Source of the DNA: Paraburkholderia agricolaris
GTDB lineage: Bacteria; Pseudomonadota; Gammaproteobacteria; Burkholderiales; Burkholderiaceae
Direction of reading: 5' to 3'
Assembly: GCF_009455635.1 (NCBI RefSeq)
Contig: NZ_QPER01000001.1
Location: forward strand, 4,650,001 to 4,714,000
Length of the DNA: 64,000 nt
The notes beneath the pieces are model-generated. The model saw only the letters and a program-made list of their open reading frames with translations. It had not been told where the DNA came from and did no database searches. This document shows positions 9,855 to 18,016 of this stretch, one piece after another (position 1 is the first letter of the stretch; every line of letters begins with the position of its first letter). Position numbers and translations under genes: made by a program.

Positions 9855-9974
9855 GGTGCTTGGTTCCTTCAACACGAACATCGGAAACACGTGGACGGCA
9901 ACCGGCGCTTGTACCCCGCATGCAGCCTGCCGCCACGTCCCTTCTGCGAACTCAACTGAACGGATGGATTCTCG

Positions 9975-11165
9975 TCAGCGCCAGGCGCTGCCCACCTGCA
10001 CATAGAAAGCGTTCTGCCCGGGCCCGTGCGCGACGTCGATCCCCATCGACAATCCGAGCTTGCGAGCGATCAGATAGCGAAACCCCGTACCAAAGCCGAA
10101 CGCGGTCGGCGCCTCCGAAAACGAATGCAGACGGCCATAGGCTTTGCCAACCCCGCCGAAGCCGAGCAGCGCCCAGCGCGGCGTGACGTTCCAGCGGATT
10201 TCGGCTTCCGCCGTAAGCTGGTTGCTGTCCTGAAACTTCGCATCGGATACGCCACGCAGCGACACGTACGGCTGTGCAAAAAACGGAATGTTTCCTTGCG
10301 AGAAACCGGTGTCGGCTCGCAGGCCGAGCACCCAACTCTTCGACAGCGGAATCCACTGATAGCCGCGCGCCGTCTGCTCCTGAAAGTTGGTGGAACTGCC
10401 AAGACCGCCGCGCGCGAGGTCCGCTTCGAGCTCCGCATAGGTACCGCTCGACGGGTAGAACATGTTGTCGCGCGTGTCGTAGTCGACCACCACGCCGGCC
10501 TTGGCAACGCGCTGATCTTTTTCGAACTCGCGAATCCCCTGCGGAATCGTTCCGCTAAAGCGCGTGCGGGCATCGAAGAACGTGTAGCGCGGACCCACAT
10601 ACCAATGGCTATTGCCGATCCGGAACAACACCTGCTGCACGAGCGCGATGCCATCGAGCTGGTAGGCGCGCGGCCGGTTCTGGATGCCGTAGTAGTTCAG
10701 ATGCAATCCCACTTTGCCGACTACGCCGAGATAGCGGATGTGGTCGTCGTCCCAGGTGTGGAAGTGCATCAGTCCCGCACCCCAGCTATGCGTGCCGGTC
10801 GCGAAGCCGCCGAGGCCGGTGACGTTCGGCGGCGCCTTGGCGTCGTCGGGTGCATCCGCGCTTTTCTTCGGCATCGTGAAATAGAGGAGGCCCAGACCCA
10901 GACCGTAACCGACCGCGGGCTCGGTGATGAGCGTCGGCACAGGCAATACGCCACGATGCGTCAGCAGCAGATCGCTCAGGTCGAATGCGCCGTCTTCGGG
11001 GTCGATGAATTTCGACGCCGCATGAGCGTGGGCCGACATCGCCAGCAACGCTGCGGCGACCGCCGAGGCGCGCCTTGTGCGGCGGCTGCGCTTATCGGCC
11101 TCGCTCGACAAGGCTGCGTTGACGCACAACGGCGCACACAGGGCATGACGGATCAGCAAACGCAC
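9975..11165 (-). CDS. Omp85/BamA-type surface antigen barrel without POTRA domains
   Basis: An outer-membrane beta-barrel of the bacterial surface antigen (D15) family. At 396 residues it is about half of BamA and lacks the POTRA repeats, leaving essentially the barrel. Seen: an Ala-rich export signal ending AHAHA near residue 49, the LTHRGVLPVPTLITEPAVGYGLGLGL strand entry, VDYDTRDNMFYPSSGTY (typical of the family) and an aromatic C-terminus. The GTG start used here lies 6 bases after the upstream stop, so it is translationally coupled. Its SD (GGAG) is too close, and a TTG further in could be the true start. The substrate is unknown. Confidence 0.8.
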   Translation of the reverse strand: MRLLIRHALCAPLCVNAALSSEADKRSRRTRRASAVAAALLAMSAHAHAASKFIDPEDGAFDLSDLLLTHRGVLPVPTLITEPAVGYGLGLGLLYFTMPKKSADAPDDAKAPPNVTGLGGFATGTHSWGAGLMHFHTWDDDHIRYLGVVGKVGLHLNYYGIQNRPRAYQLDGIALVQQVLFRIGNSHWYVGPRYTFFDARTRFSGTIPQGIREFEKDQRVAKAGVVVDYDTRDNMFYPSSGTYAELEADLARGGLGSSTNFQEQTARGYQWIPLSKSWVLGLRADTGFSQGNIPFFAQPYVSLRGVSDAKFQDSNQLTAEAEIRWNVTPRWALLGFGGVGKAYGRLHSFSEAPTAFGFGTGFRYLIARKLGLSMGIDVAHGPGQNAFYVQVGSAWR

Positions 11166-11171
11166 GCTCCG

Positions 11172-12140
11172 TTACTTGAAGGTGGCGCTAACCGACAACT
11201 CCACCGCATTCCCTTTAGGCCGGTTGCTGACGTTGAATTCGTTGACCCAACGCAGCGACGCCGACACCGGCGTTTTCTGAAGCTTGCCCGACCAAGTGAC
11301 CATCGGCCCGAGGCCCACCGAATGCCCCTGATTTCCGCCGGTGACATCGGCGAGACCGCCGCTGTCATGACCAAGTTGCTGGATATAACCGCCCACGACA
11401 CCCACGCCCCAGCCGCCGAAGCGCTTGAGCGCGAGCACATCGAGCACGCTGACCGGTGCGTTGTGATAGTGGGTATCGCTGTTGGCCGTGTAGAACCCGA
11501 TACCGTAGTTCACGGACAACTCGATTTCCTCTTTCGGGAACAGCTTCGTATAGGCAACCGTCGGCGTGAAGGTCCACGTGTTCTGTCCGGCATTGGCGAG
11601 CCGGCTAGTGGAATAAGCGCCGGTCGGTGCATAGATCTGCACGCTGAGCGCGATGTGGTCGGTCTTGGTCAGGTGATACCCCGCGACGATCGGCGTAAAG
11701 AAGAGATCGGCGAACTGGGTGTTGTGGTCGTTCGGCAAATGGCCGTGGAACGACGAGATGTCGGTGTACTGGAACGGCACGCCGAACGACGAGGCAAAAT
11801 TCCAGCCGCCCGCGGTAATCCCCCACGTCTTGACCGCATTGACGATGGTGTACACGGCCGTCACGTCTACGCCCGCGGTAATCCGCCCGGCGATCGGAAT
11901 GGTCTTGCTCGCGCCTAACGAGCCTTCGTAGTAGATGGTGGTAGCGGACACGATCCAGTCGTCGGTAGGCGGCACGACACCGGCATATGGCGTGACCTGC
12001 ATACCGGTAATCGGCCTGCCGATGCCACCTTCAGTCGCCCATCCTTGCTGGGAGACAACCAGGCCTGCGGTGGTCAGAAGCGCACCCGTGCACAACCTGG
12101 CGAGTGACCGGTTTGCGGACAAATGATTGCGGCGACCCAT
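11172..12140 (-). CDS. SphA/phenol-degradation MetA-type outer-membrane transporter
   Basis: A predicted outer-membrane channel of the family found next to aromatic and hydrocarbon degradation genes (phenol_MetA_deg). I choose the ATG at 12140 because GAGG lies 6 bases upstream and the signal peptide (LARLCTGALLTTAGL, cleavage near GWA) starts there; the open frame runs further upstream but reads as non-coding Arg-rich sequence. Seen: TEGGIGRPITGMQVTPYAG after the signal, alternating beta strands, and a C-terminal Phe-containing strand (ELSVSATFK). It is in a run with a second porin of this kind (13905-14699). The ligand is unknown. Confidence 0.8.
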   Translation of the reverse strand: MGRRNHLSANRSLARLCTGALLTTAGLVVSQQGWATEGGIGRPITGMQVTPYAGVVPPTDDWIVSATTIYYEGSLGASKTIPIAGRITAGVDVTAVYTIVNAVKTWGITAGGWNFASSFGVPFQYTDISSFHGHLPNDHNTQFADLFFTPIVAGYHLTKTDHIALSVQIYAPTGAYSTSRLANAGQNTWTFTPTVAYTKLFPKEEIELSVNYGIGFYTANSDTHYHNAPVSVLDVLALKRFGGWGVGVVGGYIQQLGHDSGGLADVTGGNQGHSVGLGPMVTWSGKLQKTPVSASLRWVNEFNVSNRPKGNAVELSVSATFK

Positions 12141-12240
12141 AGTCATCCTCACGAAAATAAGTTTCCGCATTCTCACTCTGCGGACCAGGCTGTAGACGAC
12201 GTGCGGCCACAAGCCACAGCGATGCGCGACGAGGCGATGC

Positions 12241-13728
12241 TCACGGCTGGCGCACGATCGGCGGTGGCGTCCAGCTACCGTCAAGCGCCGGCTGCTGCGG
12301 CCAGTAGGCGCGGACATACAGCGAGAACGCTTCATTGGCCGGCGCCGGCAGCCAGTTGGCGAGTTTGTCGTCGCCGGGGCTCGTGTTCTGCACATACAGC
12401 GTCAGCGAGCCGTCGGCATTGAACTTCAGATCCTTGTTCTTGGTGCCGAGCGAGTAGCGGTTTTGCGCGTTCGGCGAGAAGAAGTGATGCGCGTTGTACA
12501 AGGTCAGCGACCAGAATCCTTTGACCGGCGGCAAACTGTCTTTCGCGAACGTCACTGTGTAGTGCGCATTACCGTCGAGGCGTTGACCGGATGCGTCGGC
12601 ATCGGCATAGAAATACTTGGTCTCGTTTGGCTTGTTGACGAAGATGTTCGACTTCGCCACCGCCGTACGTGTGAAGTAGTCCGTGCCGAACGCAGCGCCG
12701 TTGCTGATGGTGTTCCAGTTGGCGGGCAGCTGCTTGCCGAAGGTGTTGAAGTTGAACAGTGGCGTGACCAGATCCGCCTCGGCCTTGACTGCTTCTTCGA
12801 CGATCGCGGTCTTGATCGCCGGATCTTTCCGCGCCGCCGCGATCAGCGCGCGCGCCTGCGCATAAAGCGCTTCTTCGCCTCGTTGCGGCGGCGTCTCGTC
12901 GAGTACCGTGGGCAGTTCATCCCAGAACCGGTTGGGATCGACCCACTTGATCTCTTCGGCGTTGCCGCCCGCGGCGGCGCCGGCCGGACCGAAACTCGGC
13001 AACTTCGACCAGTCGGTCTCCTTGACCTTGCCGTCGTACTCAGCGAGCGGGTACAGGCCCACCTTGGCGAGCACCGGCTGCACGGCCGCGCGATCTTCAG
13101 CCGTGTCGTCCATGAAAACGCGCGGGATGAAGCTGCCGACGCCGGTCGGCGAGCGGAACACCTGGCGAATGCCCTTCGGCACCTGGCCGTGCCAGTCAGG
13201 CCCCGCTAACAGGTAGAAGCCCGGACGCGTGCCGTACATCTTGCCGAGACTCGCGAACCCGTCGGTACGCAGATCGACGGCCTGATAAACCCAGAAGCGT
13301 TTGCCGAAATCGGGCACCTGCACGACCACCGGTGTCTGGTTCAGATCGAGAATCGCGGAGCCGTAGACCACGTCCTGATTCGGACACGCGACAAATCGCT
13401 CCTGCGGCTGGATATAGTCGCGCAGCATCGACAGGTGATTGGGCGGTGCGACCGGCACGATGCCGCCATTCAGGCCCGGCTGCGGCACCTGCCTCATCGC
13501 CAACAGCCGGCCGTAGACGTTCACCATCGGCCACGCCCAGAAGTAGGTCTGCCGCGCAACCAGCCGCGCGTACTGATCGGAGATCGCATAGCCCGCGACC
13601 GGGCCCGGCACAGACGCCGCAGTGGCAGTCGCATGGGCCGGCTGACCCTGCGGCGTCTTCGCCAGAATCGGCGCGGCGACCGACGCCAGTACGGCTGCCG
13701 TCACCCATGTTGCGGCTTTCTTGTTCAT
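12241..13728 (-). CDS. Exported DUF1254/DUF1214 domain protein
   Basis: A 495-residue secreted protein with an N-terminal DUF1254 domain (AYW-type block ARQTYFWAWPMVNVYGRLLAM near residue 60; NQDVVYGSAILDLNQTPVVVQVPD) and a C-terminal DUF1214 domain (GFWSLTLYNAHHFF and NRYSLGTKNKDL). The start at 13728 follows GAGAG and gives a clean signal peptide (AAVLASVAAPILA). The open frame extends to 14274, but that extension is Arg-rich non-coding sequence. Proteins of this type are common beside outer-membrane transporters in proteobacteria and have no established reaction. The flanking porins suggest a role in handling a hydrophobic substrate, which is inference. Confidence 0.85.
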   Translation of the reverse strand: MNKKAATWVTAAVLASVAAPILAKTPQGQPAHATATAASVPGPVAGYAISDQYARLVARQTYFWAWPMVNVYGRLLAMRQVPQPGLNGGIVPVAPPNHLSMLRDYIQPQERFVACPNQDVVYGSAILDLNQTPVVVQVPDFGKRFWVYQAVDLRTDGFASLGKMYGTRPGFYLLAGPDWHGQVPKGIRQVFRSPTGVGSFIPRVFMDDTAEDRAAVQPVLAKVGLYPLAEYDGKVKETDWSKLPSFGPAGAAAGGNAEEIKWVDPNRFWDELPTVLDETPPQRGEEALYAQARALIAAARKDPAIKTAIVEEAVKAEADLVTPLFNFNTFGKQLPANWNTISNGAAFGTDYFTRTAVAKSNIFVNKPNETKYFYADADASGQRLDGNAHYTVTFAKDSLPPVKGFWSLTLYNAHHFFSPNAQNRYSLGTKNKDLKFNADGSLTLYVQNTSPGDDKLANWLPAPANEAFSLYVRAYWPQQPALDGSWTPPPIVRQP

Positions 13729-13904
13729 ATCGCTCTCAGGTTCGTCCATGCGCGGCCTAGCGCTTTTTTTTGCGGCTCTGGCAAATCCCTGGCGCCGCCG
13801 GGCACGGTCTGGCCGGGACCGTCGGGCCGCATGATGCGGTCGTACACGCCAGGGGACGCGGGCGGCCAGGTCGATGTCATGTCTGCTTTCTCTCAGGTTC
13901 CGGT

Positions 13905-14699
13905 CTATTTGCCGAACGTCATATTCAGGCCTGCGAAGATCGTGAACTTCGGCACCCCGGCACCGGAATGGGCGACGGAGTACTGCGGTTCGATAAACGC
14001 GTTGTAGATGGTCGAGCCGCCCTTCCACGCCTTGCCGGCACCAAGGCCGACCGGAATGTAGTAGCTGCCGTGCTGCAGATCGAAAGTCCAGATTCCGGTT
14101 GAGCGGATGTACCAGCCGCCCGGCAGGTTGAAGATGCCGAACGGCTGCGCGGTAAGCGATTGCGTGGTGGGCCGGCTGCTTTGCCCGGCGAACGAGTGTT
14201 GCCATTGCACCAGCGCGCCGAGCAGCCGTGCCTTGGTCGCACTGACCGCGACCGCGGCAAGACCAGCCTGCCACTTGCCGGTGCCGAGGCTCGGGTCGGT
14301 GGCCGTCGGCATGGTCACGAGCGGGCCCACGCCAACCTGCACGTCGCCTTGGGACAGCAGGAAAATGTCGAATAGGTTCAGGTCGCCGAGACCGGTGTTA
14401 TAGCCCCCGCTTGGATCAGGCCGAGTGCTGACCGGCACCGTGGCACGGAAAATCTGCGGCACGCCGATCAGGCTGTTTGGGCCGATCGGCACGGTGGGGC
14501 GCAAGAGCAGGTCGTTGGTGTGCGCGCTCGCTCCGAACACGCTCGGCGTGTAGTAATTCTGGATGTTGAACGAAGCGGCCAGGTTCAGCGGGTTATTACT
14601 TTTATTGGCGTCGTCGGCGGAAGCCTGGGCGAACGCAGGCGACAGCAGCACCGAGGCGGCATATAGCGCTGCCGCCGAAATCACGCATTTACAACCCAT
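13905..14699 (-). CDS. Outer-membrane porin-like protein, phenol-degradation MetA/SphA type
   Basis: A 264-residue exported barrel protein with a signal peptide (MGCKCVISAAALYAASVLL, cleavage near AFA). Motifs include LLLRPTVPIG, GLGDLNLFDIFLLS and a C-terminal strand TIFAGLNMTFGK ending close to an aromatic residue, as outer-membrane proteins do. An ACGAGG element lies upstream of the ATG. It is the first long gene of the five-gene exported set and shares its broad family with the gene at 11172-12140, though the sequences differ clearly. The ligand is unknown. Confidence 0.75.
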   Translation of the reverse strand: MGCKCVISAAALYAASVLLSPAFAQASADDANKSNNPLNLAASFNIQNYYTPSVFGASAHTNDLLLRPTVPIGPNSLIGVPQIFRATVPVSTRPDPSGGYNTGLGDLNLFDIFLLSQGDVQVGVGPLVTMPTATDPSLGTGKWQAGLAAVAVSATKARLLGALVQWQHSFAGQSSRPTTQSLTAQPFGIFNLPGGWYIRSTGIWTFDLQHGSYYIPVGLGAGKAWKGGSTIYNAFIEPQYSVAHSGAGVPKFTIFAGLNMTFGK

Positions 14700-14888
14700 C
14701 GCGCACCTCGTCTATAGGCACTTCTTATAGGCGAACGCATTCCCCATTGCCAAAGCAAATAAATTCAGGAAACAGCATTCGTATTTATTGATTTAAATCA
14801 AATTAATCGCGGAAGCGAGTTCGTCCACCCGGCAGCCACATGCGGCCGGGAAATACGCACAACGGATAAGACGCGCGATTAAATAGCG

Positions 14889-14942
14889 CTAAGCCTTTCG
14901 AGCAACCTGGAAAGACGGTTCGGACGGATACAGGGCTTGCAT
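14889..14942 (-). CDS. 17-codon ORF with a perfect Shine-Dalgarno
   Basis: The ORF reads MQALYPSEPSFQVARKA. Directly before it stands AAAGGAG with a 5-base spacer, the best Shine-Dalgarno anywhere in this part of the window. It lies 190 bases upstream of the first porin gene of the exported-protein run. It could be a leader peptide, a short bioactive peptide or a chance ORF. I recognise no known leader (no run of a regulatory amino acid) and it is not a PqqA. Confidence 0.4.
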   Translation of the reverse strand: MQALYPSEPSFQVARKA

Positions 14943-15323
14943 GGACGCTCCTTTCAGATTCAAGAGACGCCGCATCAAACAAAGCATGCGGGAGGTAAAA
15001 AATTCACAACCTGGGACCTTGTGGCGGAATGGTAGCAAACGTTTCAGGAGATTACAGAGATAAATTTGTAACACAATCGAAAGTTCGGGATTTTCCGTCT
15101 CGACTCAGGTTTTTATAGCCATTCCAATTGCATATTTCTGATATAGCCTTAGCAATTGTTTCACCCGGATCATATGAATCCGCATAACGGCATATGCCAT
15201 TGTGCATTGCCAGCATTGAGGTAGCCGCGCAAAAAAAGCCACAGAATGGGCTGCAACAATCACCGCACACCATTAGACTGGCGCTCGCTTTGGCTTCGAC
15301 CCACCGCTTTTGATGAGGCTTTC
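14943..15323. other. Intergenic region between the divergent exported-protein run and HAD phosphatase, with palindromes
   Basis: This AT-richer stretch holds a perfect palindrome GGCATATGCC (15189-15198) and the interrupted repeat CGGAT...ATCCG just beside it, both candidate regulator sites. A 73-codon ORF (15052-15273, minus strand) with low-GC codons and six Cys near its start is open, but it has no good Shine-Dalgarno and no recognisable family. I do not call it a gene. Promoters for both directions must lie here. Confidence 0.4.
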
Positions 15324-16382
15324 ATGATTCGTACGATGCACCGGTATTGCATTGCTTTGACCGTTGTGATTCTTTCAGCTTGCAGTGTTACGCCGCGTCA
15401 CGACGCGAGCGAGTCGCCGGCCGCCGCATCGGCCGCCACGGCGCTCCCGTCATGGAACGACACCGCGACCCGACGCTCGATTGTCGATTTCGTCACGCTG
15501 GTCACCACGCCCGAGTCGAAGGACTTTATTGCGCGTGCTGACCGGGTCGCCGTGTTCGACAACGACGGCACGTTGTGGCCGGAGCAACCCGCCTCGGTGC
15601 AACTGGTGTTCGCGCTGCAACGGGTGAAAACGGTGGCCGGGCGGCATCCGGAATGGAAGCGGCAGGAACCCTTCCGCTCGATTCTGAGAGGCAATCTGAA
15701 GAGCATCGCGGGGAGCGGCGACGCCGGCTCGATGAGAGTGCTGGCGGCCGCGCATGCCGGCATGACCAGCGATCAATTCGCTGCGCTCGTGCACGAATGG
15801 TTCGACTCCGCGAGTGACCCGCGCTTTAACCGCCCATACGCCGAGCTCGCTTATCAGCCAATGCTCGAATTGCTCGCCTACCTGCGCGCCAACGGCTTCA
15901 AGACCTATCTGGTGACGGGCAGCGATGTCGAGTTCGTCCGCGACCTGGCGCAGCGTGTGTACGGCATTCCTCCCGAGCAGGTGATCGGCAGCACCGTCAA
16001 ATACAAGTATGGCCAGACGGACGGCGCCGTCACGCTGACCCGGCTTGCGCAGGTCGACAATCTGGTCGACGGCGCCGCCAAACCGCTCGCCATCGACCGC
16101 GTGATCGGCAGGCGCCCTGTGATCGCGTTCGGCAACGCCGACGGCGACGTGCCAATGCTCGAATGGACCGCCGCCGGCGACGGTCCGCGCCTGGCGGTAC
16201 TGCTGCATCACACCGACGGTGAGCGGGAGTACGCGTACGACCGCTCGGCGAAAAGCGGCAAGCTCGACAAGGGTCTGGACGAAGCCGGCGCGAAAGGCTG
16301 GCTCGTCGTCGATATGAAGGATGACTGGAAGACGGTGTTCAAGCCGGATAGCGCGGCTACGGCTGCCGCTCCCTCCAATTAA
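15324..16382 (+). CDS. Lipoprotein HAD-superfamily phosphatase
   Basis: A 352-residue HAD phosphatase anchored as a lipoprotein. The ATG at 15324 has GAGG 6 bases upstream and opens a lipoprotein signal with lipobox LSAC (Cys near residue 20). HAD motif I is FDNDGTLW, motif II is LVTGSD, and the acidic motif IV is GNADGDVPML. The mature protein is presumably periplasmic. The substrate is unknown; a phosphoserine-phosphatase-like fold is suggested by the motif spacing. It is transcribed away from the exported-protein run, and its downstream neighbour, a reductase, starts 130 bases on. Confidence 0.85.
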   Translation: MIRTMHRYCIALTVVILSACSVTPRHDASESPAAASAATALPSWNDTATRRSIVDFVTLVTTPESKDFIARADRVAVFDNDGTLWPEQPASVQLVFALQRVKTVAGRHPEWKRQEPFRSILRGNLKSIAGSGDAGSMRVLAAAHAGMTSDQFAALVHEWFDSASDPRFNRPYAELAYQPMLELLAYLRANGFKTYLVTGSDVEFVRDLAQRVYGIPPEQVIGSTVKYKYGQTDGAVTLTRLAQVDNLVDGAAKPLAIDRVIGRRPVIAFGNADGDVPMLEWTAAGDGPRLAVLLHHTDGEREYAYDRSAKSGKLDKGLDEAGAKGWLVVDMKDDWKTVFKPDSAATAAAPSN

Positions 16383-16383
16383 G

Positions 16384-16465
16384 GGCGGCAACCTGCCCTG
16401 AAACACCATCACACCGGTGAGATTGCCGCCCGCGCACGCACTCGGACGCACAGGCGTGCGCGGGC
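16384..16465 (+). repeat. Two overlapping inverted repeats that cannot form together
   Basis: Repeat A pairs GGCGGCAA (16384-16391) with TTGCCGCC (16423-16430). Repeat B pairs GCCCGCGCACGC (16428-16439) with GCGTGCGCGGGC (16454-16465), a perfect 12-bp stem. They share 16428-16430, so the stems are mutually exclusive at the tip. No T-run follows. It may be a terminator for the phosphatase gene or an attenuator for the reductase. Confidence 0.5.
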
Positions 16466-16512
16466 CGCGCTGGTAAGATCGATCACCGTCTACGACCGCA
16501 GTGAGTCCTCCC

Positions 16513-17532
16513 ATGAGTTACAAGAATCGCCAGTGGTTTTACGTCAAACGTCCCGAAGGACGCGTTGGCGATGAGCACTACGCGTTGCGCGAAAGCGAGA
16601 TCGACGACCAGTTGTCGTCGAATGAAGTGCTGATTCGGGCACGCATTATTAGTGTCGATCCGTACATTCGAATCCAGCAGCACGAGCGCAATACCTACGA
16701 CGTGCCGCATCCGCTCGGGATCGTGCAACGGGCAGGCGTGGTGGGTGAAGTCGTGGCATCGGCGAGCCCGCTTTTCAAGCAGGGCGACTGGGTGTCGGCC
16801 TATAGCGGCTGGCAGTTGTACGCCAAGTGCCATCACAGCGAACTGACCAGGCTGGACCCCAGCACGGCGCCGGTTTCGACCGCGCTCGGCGTGCTCGGCA
16901 TGCCGGGACGCACCGCGTGGTTCGGTTTGATGGAAGCGGGCAAACCGCGCCCGGGCGACACGCTGGTCGTGTCCGGTGCAGCGGGCGCGGTCGGCTCGCT
17001 GGTCGCGCAGTTCGGCAAACGCGCCGGATGCCGCGTGATCGGAATCGCGGGCGGTCCGGACAAGTGTGCGTTTCTGACTGACACGCTGAAGCTCGACGGT
17101 GCGGTCGACTATCGGGCGCACCCCACGCTCGAAGGTTTGCGCTCAGCGCTGCAAGCGGCCACCGGCGGCGTCGATGTCTATTTCGACAACGTGGGCGGCA
17201 TGGTCACCGACGCGGTGATTCCGCTCATCAAGCGTCGCGCGCGGATCGTGATTTGCGGCGCGATCGCTCAATATGACGGCGGGTTGGATACGCCGGACCT
17301 CGCGCCGCGCTTCTTGCAGCACATGCTGTTCCAGCGCGCGACGATCCAGGGGATTCTGGCGCGCGATTTCACGCACCGGATGGACGAGATGCTGCAGACG
17401 GTTGCGCCTTGGGTGAAGAATGGTGAAATCGTTTACCAGGAGACCTATGTCGATGGGTTTGACGCGTTGCCGAATGCGCTGAATAGCCTGTTCGAGGGGA
17501 AGAATCTTGGGAAACTGCTGGTCAGGGTGTGA
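16513..17532 (+). CDS. NADP-dependent medium-chain reductase (leukotriene B4 12-hydroxydehydrogenase / CurA type)
   Basis: A zinc-independent medium-chain dehydrogenase/reductase of about 340 residues that reduces the double bond of alpha,beta-unsaturated ketones or aldehydes with NADPH. Seen: the cofactor loop VSGAAGAVGSLVAQFGKR, the GGPDKC region that follows it, YFDNVGG, and the ending FEGKNLGKLLVRV typical of the family. The catalytic zinc-binding Cys/His set of alcohol dehydrogenases is absent. The ATG at 16513 (MSYKNRQW) matches family starts; an upstream in-frame GTG at 16501 adds four residues. No functional partner is next to it. Confidence 0.87.
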   Translation: MSYKNRQWFYVKRPEGRVGDEHYALRESEIDDQLSSNEVLIRARIISVDPYIRIQQHERNTYDVPHPLGIVQRAGVVGEVVASASPLFKQGDWVSAYSGWQLYAKCHHSELTRLDPSTAPVSTALGVLGMPGRTAWFGLMEAGKPRPGDTLVVSGAAGAVGSLVAQFGKRAGCRVIGIAGGPDKCAFLTDTLKLDGAVDYRAHPTLEGLRSALQAATGGVDVYFDNVGGMVTDAVIPLIKRRARIVICGAIAQYDGGLDTPDLAPRFLQHMLFQRATIQGILARDFTHRMDEMLQTVAPWVKNGEIVYQETYVDGFDALPNALNSLFEGKNLGKLLVRV

Positions 17533-18016
17533 CGGTGTGATGGCGAGTTAACGCCAGCGGACGGCCGGCGGTCATGATGACGGCTGTCGTTCGCGGCAGC
17601 GTGGCGCGGGACGCGACGGAAAACCAGCAATGCCTCCCTGCACGGCCAGGAGTTCTGCCGAGGCCTGGCGTCGTCGCGGTCCCTGATTCGATAATCGAGT
17701 GAACGCGTCCAGACGGTTACCTTTAAGAATGAAGCTAAGGCGCCACTAGCAGGTTCATCCGCTCTAGCCTGACCACGCGATTATCCTGTTCTGGCCGACA
17801 GGCAACTGCTTCAATAGAAAACGCGAGACGCATATAAACGTATATCGGCCTCGATATAGCGTCTTCGATTCGCTTGCGCGAATCAACTTATGTTTTGTAC
17901 CATGCCGCGATGTTTGCCGATTATCGGTGCATTTATTCACCAACCCGATCCGCCCTGATCGCGGTAACTCCGGCTAACATACCAACGCGTCATGCCTCTC
18001 CACTTCAACTGAATCT
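17533..18016. other. Gene-free 484-base region upstream of the lipid cluster
   Basis: I see no ORF with a supportable start. The second half turns AT-rich and contains tandem palindromes (given separately), followed by about 130 bases that must contain the promoter of the desaturase gene starting at 18017. Confidence 0.5.
17832..17884. promoter_or_regulatory. Three adjacent palindromes upstream of the first desaturase
   Basis: ATATA-aacg-TATAT (17832-17845), TATATCG-gcct-CGATATA (17841-17858) and GATTCGC-ttgc-GCGAATC (17867-17884) follow one another, each with a 4-base centre. This arrangement suggests an operator for a dimeric regulator (TetR-type spacing would fit) 130-185 bases before the desaturase start. 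The symmetry is seen; the role is inferred. Confidence 0.45.

Noticed and set aside
7863..9959. 698-codon open frame on the plus strand
   Set aside because: Antisense to the secreted repeat protein; extremely Arg-rich and without any family feature.
10026..11918. 630-codon open frame on the plus strand
   Set aside because: Antisense to the Omp85 barrel and SphA-type porin genes; shadow composition.
13724..13879. Possible small coupled gene before the DUF1254 gene
   Set aside because: A careful reading from the ATG at 13879 reaches a stop (TAG) well before the DUF1254 start, with a Pro/Ala/Arg-rich sequence; there is no overlap and no gene-like content.
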